Made by a program: the position numbers and the translations under genes
Assembly (NCBI GenBank): GCA_910586175.1
Contig: CAJUIJ010000166.1
Span: 1-5,372 of the forward strand
Reading direction: 5' to 3'
Origin: an uncultured Muribaculaceae bacterium
GTDB lineage: Bacteria; Bacteroidota; Bacteroidia; Bacteroidales; Muribaculaceae
DNA: 5,372 nucleotides
Notes under the pieces: model-generated
The model's database searches: none
The model's input: the letters and a program-made list of their open reading frames with translations, nothing else
What the model was told of the DNA's origin: nothing
In this document: positions 1 to 5,372 of the stretch, piece after piece
Numbering within the stretch: position 1 is the first letter of the stretch
Layout of the letters: each line of letters begins with the position of its first letter

Positions 1-1410
1 ACGGTCGATGATGATGTCGAGGTGAAGCTCACCCATACCGCTGATCACGGTCTGGCCGGTCTCCTCGTTGGTCTCCACACGGAAGGTCGGGTCTTCCTCA
101 GCAAGCTTCTGCAAGCCGACACCGAGGCGGTCGAGGTCCTTCTGAGTCTTGGGCTCCACAGCGATACCAATCACAGGATCGGGGAACTCCATAGCCTCAA
201 GCACGATGGGATGGTTCTCATCGCAGAGAGTATCGCCGGTGCGGATATCCTTGAAGCCGACACCTGCGCCTATATCGCCGCAGCTGATCTGCTCCATGGG
301 GTTCTGCTTGTTAGAGTGCATCTGGAAGAGGCGAGACACACGCTCCTTCTTGCCCGAACGAGTGTTGAGCACGTAAGAACCTGCATCGATATTACCGGAG
401 TATACGCGGAAGAAGCAGAGACGGCCCACATAGGGGTCAGTTGCGATCTTGAACGCGAGGGCTGACATCGGCGCCTCGGGGCTCGGTTCGCGTGTCTCCA
501 CAGCTTCAGGGTCACCGGGAAGGCTTCCTTCCACAGCACCTGCATCCTCGGGAGAGGGGAGGTAAGCACAGACTGCGTCGAGAAGAGTCTGCACACCCTT
601 GTTCTTGAAAGACGAACCGCAGAGCATGGGATTGATCGCCATAGCGAGAGTACCCTTGCGGATAGCTGCGCGCACCTCATCTTCAGTGATAGTGCTGGGG
701 TCGTCGAAATATTTTTCCATGAGAGCCTCGTCGAGTTCGGCCAGAGTCTCGAGCATCTTGTCGTGATACTCCTCAGCCTCGTCGCGCAGAGATGCGGGGA
801 TTTCCTCCACAGTATACTCGGCGCCCATAGTCTCATCGTGCCAGAAGATAGCCTTCATCTGGACGAGGTCAACCACGCCCTTGAAAGTTTCCTCCGCACC
901 GATAGGAATTTGGATGGGAAGAGGATTGGCGCCGAGCACATCGCGGAGCTGGCGCACCACTTCGAAGAAGTTTGCACCCGAACGGTCCATCTTGTTGACG
1001 TAGCCGATACGGGGCACATTATATTTGTCAGCCTGACGCCACACAGTCTCAGACTGGGGTTCCACGCCACCTACGGCACAGAAAGTAGCCACGGCGCCGT
1101 CGAGCACACGGAGTGAACGTTCCACCTCCACGGTGAAGTCAACGTGTCCCGGAGTGTCAATCAGGTTGATTTTGAACTTATTGTCAGCGTAAGTCCAGAA
1201 GCAAGTTGTAGCGGCAGAAGTAATAGTGATACCGCGTTCCTGCTCCTGCTCCATCCAGTCCATGGTAGCGGCGCCATCGTGCACCTCACCGATGCGGTGG
1301 GTCTTGCCGGTATAGAAAAGGATACGCTCGGAAGTTGTGGTCTTACCGGCATCGATGTGGGCCATGATGCCGATGTTTCTTGTGAGGTTAAGATTTTCGT
1401 GCTTTGCCAT
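1..1410 (-). CDS. fusA: Elongation factor G, N-terminal 470 residues (cut by the left edge)
   Basis: EF-G is the cytoplasmic translational GTPase that drives tRNA-mRNA translocation on the ribosome and, with RRF, ribosome recycling. The reading frame is open from ATG at 1410 to base 1 with no stop, giving exactly 470 codons of a protein usually about 700 residues long, so the rest lies outside the window. GTPase motifs are intact: AHIDAGKT (P-loop, 17-24), RGITITSAA (switch I, 59-67), DTPGH (G3, 85-89), NKMD (G4, 139-142) and GSSFKNKG (G5 region, 265-272). Domain II starts near APMSALAFKIATDPYVGRL (313-331), and domain III is represented by IGIAVEPKTQKDLDRL and GMGELHLDIIIDR at the cut. The start lies 13 bp after the rpsG stop, and the spacer has no Shine-Dalgarno, which is normal in Bacteroidetes. 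It is the third gene of the str operon and is probably co-transcribed with rpsG. I see no frameshift or missing motif. Confidence 0.98.
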   Translation of the reverse strand, partial: MAKHENLNLTRNIGIMAHIDAGKTTTSERILFYTGKTHRIGEVHDGAATMDWMEQEQERGITITSAATTCFWTYADNKFKINLIDTPGHVDFTVEVERSLRVLDGAVATFCAVGGVEPQSETVWRQADKYNVPRIGYVNKMDRSGANFFEVVRQLRDVLGANPLPIQIPIGAEETFKGVVDLVQMKAIFWHDETMGAEYTVEEIPASLRDEAEEYHDKMLETLAELDEALMEKYFDDPSTITEDEVRAAIRKGTLAMAINPMLCGSSFKNKGVQTLLDAVCAYLPSPEDAGAVEGSLPGDPEAVETREPSPEAPMSALAFKIATDPYVGRLCFFRVYSGNIDAGSYVLNTRSGKKERVSRLFQMHSNKQNPMEQISCGDIGAGVGFKDIRTGDTLCDENHPIVLEAMEFPDPVIGIAVEPKTQKDLDRLGVGLQKLAEEDPTFRVETNEETGQTVISGMGELHLDIIIDR

Positions 1411-1423
1411 TTTCTAAATCAAT

Positions 1424-1900
1424 TTAAAATCTGAAGTGAGCGAAAGCGCGGTTAGCCTCGGCCATGCGGTGCATGTCCTCCTTACGCTTGAAGGCACCAC
1501 CCTGATCGTTGAATGCGTCCACGATCTCGGCAGCGAGCTTGTCGGCCATCGTCTTGCCGCCGCGCTTGCGAGCGAAGTTGATAAGATTTTTCATTGATAT
1601 AGATTCCTTGCGGTCGCCGCGAATCTCAGTCGGCACCTGGAAGGTGGCTCCACCGATACGGCGAGACTTTACCTCCACCTGGGGAGTCACATTCTCGAGA
1701 GCCTGCTTCCAGATCTCGAGGGCGCTCTTCTCCTCGTTGGGCATTTTAGCCTTCACGGTCTCGAGCGCGGTGTAGAAGATAGTGTAAGCGGCGTTCTTCT
1801 TACCGTCGTACATGAGGTGGTTCACAAACTTAGTGACCTTCACATCGTGGAAAACGGGATCCGGGAGGATCACCCTTTTCTTTGGTTTAGCTTTTCTCAT
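1424..1900 (-). CDS. rpsG: 30S ribosomal protein S7
   Basis: S7 is a primary 16S rRNA-binding protein that nucleates assembly of the 30S head and lies near the E site. The product is 158 residues, the usual Bacteroidales length. It starts MRKAKPKKRVILPDPVF and ends HRMAEANRAFAHFRF, the family's hallmark C-terminus. Internal family stretches include KFVNHLMYDGKK, TPQVEVKSRRIGGATFQVP and SMKNLINFARKRGGKTMADKLA. The frame stays open upstream to a TTG at 1966, but those 22 extra residues do not resemble S7, so the ATG at 1900 is chosen. The region before the start is A-rich with no Shine-Dalgarno. It sits 241 bp after rpsL and 13 bp before fusA. In E. coli S7 represses its own operon by binding the rpsL-rpsG spacer; whether that holds here is unknown, but the spacer is long and structured. 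Confidence 0.98.
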   Translation of the reverse strand: MRKAKPKKRVILPDPVFHDVKVTKFVNHLMYDGKKNAAYTIFYTALETVKAKMPNEEKSALEIWKQALENVTPQVEVKSRRIGGATFQVPTEIRGDRKESISMKNLINFARKRGGKTMADKLAAEIVDAFNDQGGAFKRKEDMHRMAEANRAFAHFRF

Positions 1901-1981
1901 TTTGAGCTTGAAGTGTTTAATTGTTTTGATTTGGTTGGTACGTTGAGCCGTTGACTTCCCTCTCAAGCGAGGAGGTTATGA

Positions 1982-2003
1982 TCTTCAACCGCAATGGTTT
2001 ACT
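1982..2003 (-). repeat. Intercistronic element copy B (AGTAAACC-5 nt-GGTTGAAGA)
   Basis: On the minus strand AGTAAACC (2003-1996) is followed by ATTGC and then GGTTGAAGA (1990-1982). AACC and GGTT can pair to make a 4-bp stem around the five-base loop. The flanking 8-mer and 9-mer are identical to those of copy A, 41 bp upstream. The stem is weak alone, so its significance rests on the repetition. Confidence 0.6.
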
Positions 2004-2043
2004 TCACGGCAGGAAATATCCCGTCCGTCGTCTCACGCTCTTG

Positions 2044-2074
2044 TCTTCAACCCGGCACTCTTGCCCGGTTTACT
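2044..2074 (-). repeat. Intercistronic element copy A (AGTAAACC-14 nt-GGTTGAAGA)
   Basis: On the minus strand AGTAAACC (2074-2067) and GGTTGAAGA (2052-2044) flank a longer hairpin. AACCGGGCA pairs with TGCCGGGTT around an AGAG loop (2049-2070), nine positions with one G-G mismatch. The outer AACC/GGTT pairs and the unpaired flanks AGTA and GAAGA are the same as in copy B, while the inside of the stem differs. That pattern resembles two related RNA protein-binding sites more than a simple sequence duplication. Confidence 0.6.
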
Positions 2075-2141
2075 CAACCTGCAGCCATCCAATGAATCAA
2101 AAACGTTTTGAGGAATTTGATTTGTAGTAAGAGGGCAGATG

Positions 2142-2525
2142 TTATTTCTTTGCTGCCTTGGGGCGTTTTGCACCGTATTTCGAACGACGCTGAGTGCGGC
2201 CCTGCACGCCGGCTGTATCGAGTGTGCCGCGCACGATGTGATAACGCACACCGGGGAGGTCCTTGACACGTCCGCCGCGAACCATCACGATCGAGTGCTC
2301 CTGGAGGTTGTGTCCCTCTCCCGGAATGTAGCTGTTCACTTCCTTACCGTTGGTGAGGCGAACACGCGCCACCTTACGCATTGCGGAGTTAGGCTTTTTA
2401 GGAGTGGTGGTGTACACGCGGACGCATACTCCACGACGCTGCGGACACGAATCCAGGGCAGGCGATTTGCTCTTGTCTTTCAAAACAGTCCGCCCTTTTC
2501 TTACGAGTTGCTGAATTGTTGGCAT
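2142..2525 (-). CDS. rpsL: 30S ribosomal protein S12
   Basis: S12 sits at the decoding centre of the 30S subunit and controls translational accuracy; it is the classic streptomycin-resistance protein. The product is 127 residues from ATG at 2525. It contains the near-invariant stretches SPALDSCPQRRGVCVRVYTT (20-39), TPKKPNSAMRKVARVRLTNG (41-60), GEGHNLQEHS and GGRVKDLPGVRYH (84-96), and ends RSKYGAKRPKAAKK. The lysines at 43, 44 and 88 where streptomycin-resistance changes usually fall are all present, so the sequence looks wild type there. Asp89 in KDLPGVRYH, the residue that RimO methylthiolates in other bacteria, is also present. The C-terminal tail is a few residues shorter than in some Bacteroides proteins that I recall. 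It is the first gene of the str operon, with its own promoter about 145 bp upstream. The region before the ATG is A-rich without a Shine-Dalgarno. Confidence 0.98.
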   Translation of the reverse strand: MPTIQQLVRKGRTVLKDKSKSPALDSCPQRRGVCVRVYTTTPKKPNSAMRKVARVRLTNGKEVNSYIPGEGHNLQEHSIVMVRGGRVKDLPGVRYHIVRGTLDTAGVQGRTQRRSKYGAKRPKAAKK

Positions 2526-2607
2526 TCTTGTTTAGTTTTGTTTATCTCTTTTTTTGGTTATTATCTCATTTCATATCAAGCACACACATACCATACATGT
2601 AAGCACA

Positions 2608-2634
2608 CTAAACAATTGCCACACAATTGTTTAG
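2608..2634 (-). promoter_or_regulatory. Perfect 11-bp stem-loop in the rpsL leader
   Basis: The minus strand reads CTAAACAATTG, then loop TGTGG, then CAATTGTTTAG. The arms are exact reverse complements over 11 bp with a 5-nt loop. It lies about 80 nt upstream of the rpsL ATG, inside the presumed mRNA leader. As DNA it is also a dyad centred at 2621 that could be an operator, but its position about 45 bp downstream of the inferred start site favours an RNA role. Confidence 0.7.
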
Positions 2635-2651
2635 CACGCCCATGAAGGCAT
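2631..2651 (-). other. Six-codon mini-ORF in the rpsL leader (MPSWAC)
   Basis: ATG at 2651-2649 opens a frame of six codons, Met-Pro-Ser-Trp-Ala-Cys, ending at TAA (2633-2631). The ATG lies in the first leader hairpin, and the stop codon falls within the 5' arm of the 11-bp stem at 2608-2634. A ribosome ending here would block that stem. Two other short frames overlap it (11 codons from 2643 and 10 codons further down), so chance is a real explanation and no Shine-Dalgarno supports any of them. Confidence 0.2.
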
Positions 2652-2660
2652 CTGCGCCTT
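2645..2660 (-). promoter_or_regulatory. 5'-proximal hairpin of the rpsL leader
   Basis: AAGGC and GCCTT on the minus strand pair over 5 bp around a GCAGAT loop, only a few bases after the inferred transcription start. Such a 5'-end hairpin could protect the mRNA from decay or form part of a larger leader fold together with the 11-bp stem that follows. Confidence 0.4.
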
Positions 2661-2671
2661 GATTTGCGGTG

Positions 2672-2703
2672 CAAAGTTAATAAAAATCAACGTCTTACGC
2701 AAG
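2672..2703 (-). promoter_or_regulatory. str operon promoter, Bacteroidetes type
   Basis: The minus strand has TAACTTTG at 2679-2672, a full match to the Bacteroidetes -7 consensus TAnnTTTG. It is preceded after 20 bp by CTTG (2703-2700), three of four matches to the -33 TTTG box. The spacing and position fit, since it lies just after the terminator of the gene upstream and about 145 bp before the rpsL ATG. Transcription would start near 2666. Confidence 0.7.
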
Positions 2704-2714
2704 TCTTTTAACTA

Positions 2715-2742
2715 AAAAAGTTGGCCATACGACCAACTTTTT
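2715..2742 (-). terminator. Intrinsic terminator after the M6 protease gene
   Basis: On the minus strand AAAAAGTTGGTC (2742-2731), loop GTAT and GGCCAACTTTTT (2726-2715) form a 12-bp stem with one G-U pair, with the stem's T run extending to T6. On the plus strand the same position is a C-A mismatch, so the structure is better in the minus direction, where it would end the protease transcript. It could still work in both directions because T runs follow on both sides. An AACTAAAAAA / TTTTTTAGTT pair (2710-2719, 2746-2755) provides an alternative or extended fold. It insulates the str promoter that begins 12 bp downstream. Confidence 0.85.
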
Positions 2743-2814
2743 CAGTTTTTTAGTTTTTCTTACGATAGTGTTAATGCTTTTTCAACCCAATTGACCTTTG
2801 CAACCAAGAACCTC

Positions 2815-2950
2815 AAGGACTTTAAGGACTTTAAGGTCTTTAAGGTCTTTAAGGTCTTTAAGGACTTTAAGGACTTTAAGGACCTTAAGGACTTTAGGGT
2901 CTTTGAGGACTTTGAGGACTTTGAGGACTTTAAGGTCTTTTAAGGACTTA
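2815..2950. repeat. Tandem array of about fifteen 9-bp units (AAGGWCTTT)
   Basis: Fourteen uninterrupted 9-bp units run from 2815 to 2940, followed by one extra T and a fifteenth unit, AAGGACTTA (2942-2950). In plus-strand order the central base is A,A,T,T,T,A,A,A,A,T,A,A,A,T. Unit 8 is AAGGACCTT, unit 10 AGGGTCTTT, and units 11 to 13 are all GAGGACTTT. Identical variants occur in neighbouring blocks of three, the mark of expansion by slippage or unequal exchange. The array starts 9 bp after the protease stop codon and would form most of its 3' untranslated region. Being a multiple of three, it reads as Leu-Arg-Thr or Leu-Lys-Val/Asp tripeptides on either strand, but no gene start or homology supports translation. 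I have the impression that similar arrays occur in Muribaculaceae-type genomes, but I cannot verify this. Function unknown. Confidence 0.95.
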
Positions 2951-2959
2951 GGCAATCGG

Positions 2960-5227
2960 TCAGCGCACATGCACTTTTGCAGCCTTTCCGGCACCGGGAA
3001 GAATCACTACATATACACCGGGAGCCTGCACCCTTACATGGCCCACACCTTCGGCAACCAAAGCCCCTGCCAGGTCATACACTCTAAGACTTACATCTTT
3101 CTGCACATTGATATCCTGACCCTCAACCGACACCCAGACATCAGCAGCACTGTCGTCAGCTATGCCATAAACACCAGTCGGGGTCTTGGCTAACACAGGC
3201 TCGCCTTGAATCGCCTCAGACTCATTGAGTTGGTCAATCATTGTTATAGTATAATGATAGGTTTCACCCTCAGTCAAGCCTCCTACCACTACTTGCGACG
3301 CAGAACCGACATTGCGGTTGTGAAAGCCCGGCACGTACACCACATCCGCGTCATTAAGCAAGCCCACTGCCCGCATGACACCGGAGTCTGTACCTTCGCG
3401 GCTCTCCACATCAGGCATTGTGTACACACTCACCACAGCCTCGCAGCCTTCGCGTGGCTCCCATTCGATAGTGAAATTATCACCATATACATCTTTTGCC
3501 TGCACACCCTCAGCCGATGCCACAATGCCGTTGGGACTCCCCCCTAAGACATCAAAATAGATGAAACCGTCAGTCTCGGTGATATTTGTGATAGGATAAT
3601 CGAGCTTAACGCCGCTCCAAGTCTTAAGAGCGGGAAGAGACTCGCCCGTAAACTCTGTATTACCCGAAGTGCCAGGGAAAGAGTCTCCGCTGCGCGAAGC
3701 TTCCGTGCGCGTGTTATCGGCCTCAACCAAGTCTACATACTGGTGTGAAGCAGTGTTGTTTACGACATTTCTACGCCATATGTTCTCACTATAGTCAACA
3801 TGCCATACGAGCATGCCGTGACCGGGGATAAATTTATCCCAGCCATGCTTCTGGCGGTTTTCGAGGAGGAAGAACTCCTTGTCGCGCGAGGTGGGGATTA
3901 TGGCACAGACATTCTCCGAAATTACCGGCAAACGTGCTGACACCGGCTCCTTAACCACCCTGGGTTTAATCCAACCGAGCGCATATCGTTCGAATGCACT
4001 GTAGTTTGGAGGTGTCATGCCATCATTGTTGTATGGCCCGTAGTCGAGCACGGACCATTCTCCAGGGGTAAATGAAGAAGTATAGCTGGTGGCATACAAG
4101 TCCGGAAGCCCCATGGTGTGGCTGAACTCGTGCACGAATGTGCCGATGCCGTCGGGGCGCCCGGGATCGCCGGCCACAACGTTGCCATATCGGTCATAAT
4201 TGAAATTCCATTCGTTGGAACAGGTATAGTTCTCCAAGCGCTTGCCATCATATGTCACTTCCGAAGCCCTTAGACCTGCGGCGCTCATGGTCCATGAATG
4301 TGGCCACACGTCATTGGCTATCCCGCTGCTGGCCTCGCCGGTGCCGGCATAAAACACGAACACATTGTCTATCAAGCCATCATTATTTGTATCGTAGACA
4401 GAAAAATCAACCTCATCATCGAGCTGGTCACAAGCCTCTTTTGCCATAAGGTGCGGACGCAGGTCATCGCCCGAATAATTGTTGCCTCCGTAATATGCCT
4501 GATTTTTAGATAGCGTCACCGGTCCGAGCACATCAAATTGTGGCAGGAAAGTGTTACCGGAGTTCTCGCGGAAGTATTGGGCAGCAGAACCCGTAGCGCC
4601 ATAGTCGGCAAAGCCCTCCTCATTGAGCATACGGGTGAAATAGTCTTTAGCATCTACTGCATATGTATCATTAAACTTAACATCCTGATATTCCACCAAC
4701 AACACCAAAGCGCGACGTTCTCCGTAAGCCGGGAACGGCGTACCGGGGAACAGCCCGTAACCCTGTTCGTATAGCGGCGAGTCGAAGAGAGAATTGCCTG
4801 ACGACTTAGCAGATGATTTGCGTGCAACTTCACCTATGGCCATAGCCTCGTTCATGCGCATGCGCCTCTCCGACTTTGCGGCACGATCTGATATGCGCTG
4901 CTCCAAGGTCTTCATATCCACACGCTGCACGAAAGCCTTAGCCTCCGCCGAACGGAGATCGGGCTGAGAGGCAACAATGCCGGAATTGACCACGTCGCCA
5001 TCAGCAGTGATGTCAGAATAGTAAAAATATCCATCCTGTTGCACCAGCGGATAGCCATCCTCGGTGAAATACTGATGGAAAGACTCGTCGCCCACAAGCC
5101 GCACTTTGACTACGGATCCATCGGGCATCATGACCGATCTCAGACCCGGCCGCGCAGGCACTGCCAGTGCCTGAAAGCCGACGGCCGCAACCATAGCCAG
5201 CCCCATCATAGTTACACTTCTCTTCAT
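2960..5227 (-). CDS. Secreted M6-family zinc metalloprotease with C-terminal T9SS-type sorting domain
   Basis: This 755-aa protein is a predicted secreted endopeptidase of the immune inhibitor A (M6) family. Residues 1-22 form a signal peptide (MKR, hydrophobic core, cleavage after ALA). Residues 25-140 are a pro-region typical of Bacteroidetes M6 proteins (PDGSVVKVRLVGDE, EDGYPLVQQDGYFYY). The catalytic domain spans about 165-560: ALVLLVEYQDVKF (173-185), a DTNNDGLID calcium-type loop (279-287), DVWPHSW (306-312), and the zinc site HEFSHTMGLPD (366-376) with His366, Glu367, His370 and Asp376. WSVLDYGPYN (391-400) sits at the expected Met-turn and has Leu instead of Met. Residues about 567-685 look like a fibronectin III fold. 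Residues about 697-755 (VSLRVYDLAGALVAEG, APGVYVVIL, KVHVR) match the type A T9SS sorting domain pattern, implying export through T9SS and surface attachment or release. The frame opens at an ATG at 5311, but the 28 extra residues would bury the signal peptide, so 5227 is chosen. Substrate unknown. Confidence 0.93.
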   Translation of the reverse strand: MKRSVTMMGLAMVAAVGFQALAVPARPGLRSVMMPDGSVVKVRLVGDESFHQYFTEDGYPLVQQDGYFYYSDITADGDVVNSGIVASQPDLRSAEAKAFVQRVDMKTLEQRISDRAAKSERRMRMNEAMAIGEVARKSSAKSSGNSLFDSPLYEQGYGLFPGTPFPAYGERRALVLLVEYQDVKFNDTYAVDAKDYFTRMLNEEGFADYGATGSAAQYFRENSGNTFLPQFDVLGPVTLSKNQAYYGGNNYSGDDLRPHLMAKEACDQLDDEVDFSVYDTNNDGLIDNVFVFYAGTGEASSGIANDVWPHSWTMSAAGLRASEVTYDGKRLENYTCSNEWNFNYDRYGNVVAGDPGRPDGIGTFVHEFSHTMGLPDLYATSYTSSFTPGEWSVLDYGPYNNDGMTPPNYSAFERYALGWIKPRVVKEPVSARLPVISENVCAIIPTSRDKEFFLLENRQKHGWDKFIPGHGMLVWHVDYSENIWRRNVVNNTASHQYVDLVEADNTRTEASRSGDSFPGTSGNTEFTGESLPALKTWSGVKLDYPITNITETDGFIYFDVLGGSPNGIVASAEGVQAKDVYGDNFTIEWEPREGCEAVVSVYTMPDVESREGTDSGVMRAVGLLNDADVVYVPGFHNRNVGSASQVVVGGLTEGETYHYTITMIDQLNESEAIQGEPVLAKTPTGVYGIADDSAADVWVSVEGQDINVQKDVSLRVYDLAGALVAEGVGHVRVQAPGVYVVILPGAGKAAKVHVR

Positions 5228-5367
5228 AAAAAGCCGATTAGAGTTAATTGATAAGTTGTTATAGTGCCGTTTCAAAGGTTCAAGACCTTCCCCCAGCATG
5301 GTGTCTTTCATGGTATCTCAAACACATGGTGCTTGCAAACATCATGCACTGCAGACATGCAAATATA
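5228..5367 (-). promoter_or_regulatory. Candidate promoter and leader of the M6 protease gene
   Basis: TATATTTG on the minus strand at 5367-5360 fits the Bacteroidetes -7 consensus TAnnTTTG; the matching -33 box would lie outside the window. Transcription would then start near 5354, giving a leader of about 126 nt. An imperfect dyad, CATG-T-CTGCAG-TG-CATG, overlaps the inferred start site (about 5343-5359) and could be an operator, though with unequal spacers the case is weak. The bases just before the ATG are A/T-rich with no Shine-Dalgarno. Confidence 0.35.
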
Positions 5368-5372
5368 TATAT

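Larger units (their letters stand above)
1901..2141 (-). promoter_or_regulatory. Structured rpsL-rpsG intercistronic spacer, candidate S7 autoregulatory region
   Basis: This 241-bp spacer inside the str operon has no credible ORF and no TAnnTTTG promoter box that I can find. On the minus (mRNA) strand it carries two copies of a split element, AGTAAACC followed by a short loop and GGTTGAAGA (listed separately). Between them lies a hairpin at 2006-2028: ACGG pairs with CCGT and GGGA pairs with TCCT around a TATT loop, with small bulges. Closer to rpsG, TCAACG occurs twice within 15 bases around 1941-1955. The last 35 or so bases before the rpsG ATG are A-rich. Known biology: in E. coli S7 binds the rpsL-rpsG spacer and represses translation. 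Inference: the structured spacer may do the same job here with a different RNA, or may be an mRNA-processing site. Confidence 0.5.
2526..2666 (-). promoter_or_regulatory. rpsL (str operon) 5' leader with two hairpins
   Basis: If transcription starts about 6 nt after the -7 box, the str mRNA has an untranslated leader of about 140 nt. Two hairpins stand near its 5' end (2645-2660 and 2608-2634), followed by a T/G-rich stretch (2581-2600 region) and an A-rich run leading to the rpsL ATG. No run of U follows either hairpin, so they are not intrinsic terminators. A long structured leader on a ribosomal protein operon suggests translational feedback or attenuation control, but no named riboswitch or leader family is recognised. 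Confidence 0.5.

Noticed and set aside
22..465. Plus-strand open frame of 147 codons, and similar frames opposite fusA and rpsG
   Set aside because: They are antisense shadows of highly conserved genes, with no independent support.
1901..1966. N-terminal extension of S7 from a TTG codon
   Set aside because: The 22 extra residues are unlike S7, and the ATG at 1900 gives the standard 158-residue protein.
2608..2634. Intrinsic terminator reading of the leader stem
   Set aside because: No T run follows the stem on either strand, and the stem is A/T-rich.
2791..2800. Plus-strand promoter (TTGACCTTTG) that could transcribe the repeat array
   Set aside because: It misses the invariant A of TAnnTTTG and no plus-strand gene follows.
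2815..2950. CRISPR array
   Set aside because: Units are 9 bp and head-to-tail with no spacers, and no cas gene is nearby.
2782..3193. Open frames on both strands through the 9-bp array, encoding Leu-Arg-Thr or Leu-Lys-Val tripeptide repeats
   Set aside because: A 9-bp repeat keeps frames open automatically. They overlap the protease C-terminus, have no supported start and resemble no protein family.
5228..5311. N-terminal extension of the M6 protease from the ATG at 5311
   Set aside because: It would place 28 polar residues ahead of a clear signal peptide that starts MKRSV at 5227.

Overview
The window comes from a Bacteroidetes genome, most likely order Bacteroidales and perhaps Muribaculaceae. 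The evidence is that the S7, S12 and EF-G proteins read very much like Bacteroides/Muribaculaceae homologues, the best promoter candidates have the Bacteroidetes form (TAnnTTTG -7 box), the regions before start codons are A-rich without a Shine-Dalgarno sequence, and the secreted protease ends in a type IX secretion (T9SS) sorting-type domain. All real genes lie on the minus strand, so transcription runs from the right edge to the left edge. The family-level placement is inference from recollection, not from a search.

Right part (5372 to 2960): one monocistronic-looking gene for a 755-aa secreted M6-family (immune inhibitor A-like) zinc metalloprotease, with a candidate -7 promoter box at the right edge. 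It has a signal peptide, a pro-region, a catalytic domain with HEFSHTMGLPD, a fibronectin III-like region and a C-terminal sorting domain.

Middle (2959 to 2526, 434 bp without a conventional gene): starting 9 bp after the protease stop codon lies a tandem array of about fifteen 9-bp units (consensus AAGGWCTTT), then a strong intrinsic terminator, then a good Bacteroidetes-type promoter and a leader of about 140 nt with two hairpins. One hairpin is a perfect 11-bp stem, and a six-codon mini-ORF ends inside its first arm.

Left part (2525 to 1): the str operon rpsL-rpsG-fusA (S12, S7, EF-G). rpsG and fusA are 13 bp apart, but rpsL and rpsG are separated by 241 bp that carry two copies of an AGTAAACC-loop-GGTTGAAGA element. 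In E. coli the rpsL-rpsG spacer is where S7 binds to autoregulate the operon, so this spacer is the most interesting non-coding element here. fusA runs off the left edge after 470 codons.

The coding content is mostly housekeeping. The points worth a second look are the three non-coding structures (9-bp array, rpsL leader, rpsL-rpsG spacer) and a Met-turn substitution in the protease. I see no mobile element, CRISPR array, tRNA or rRNA.
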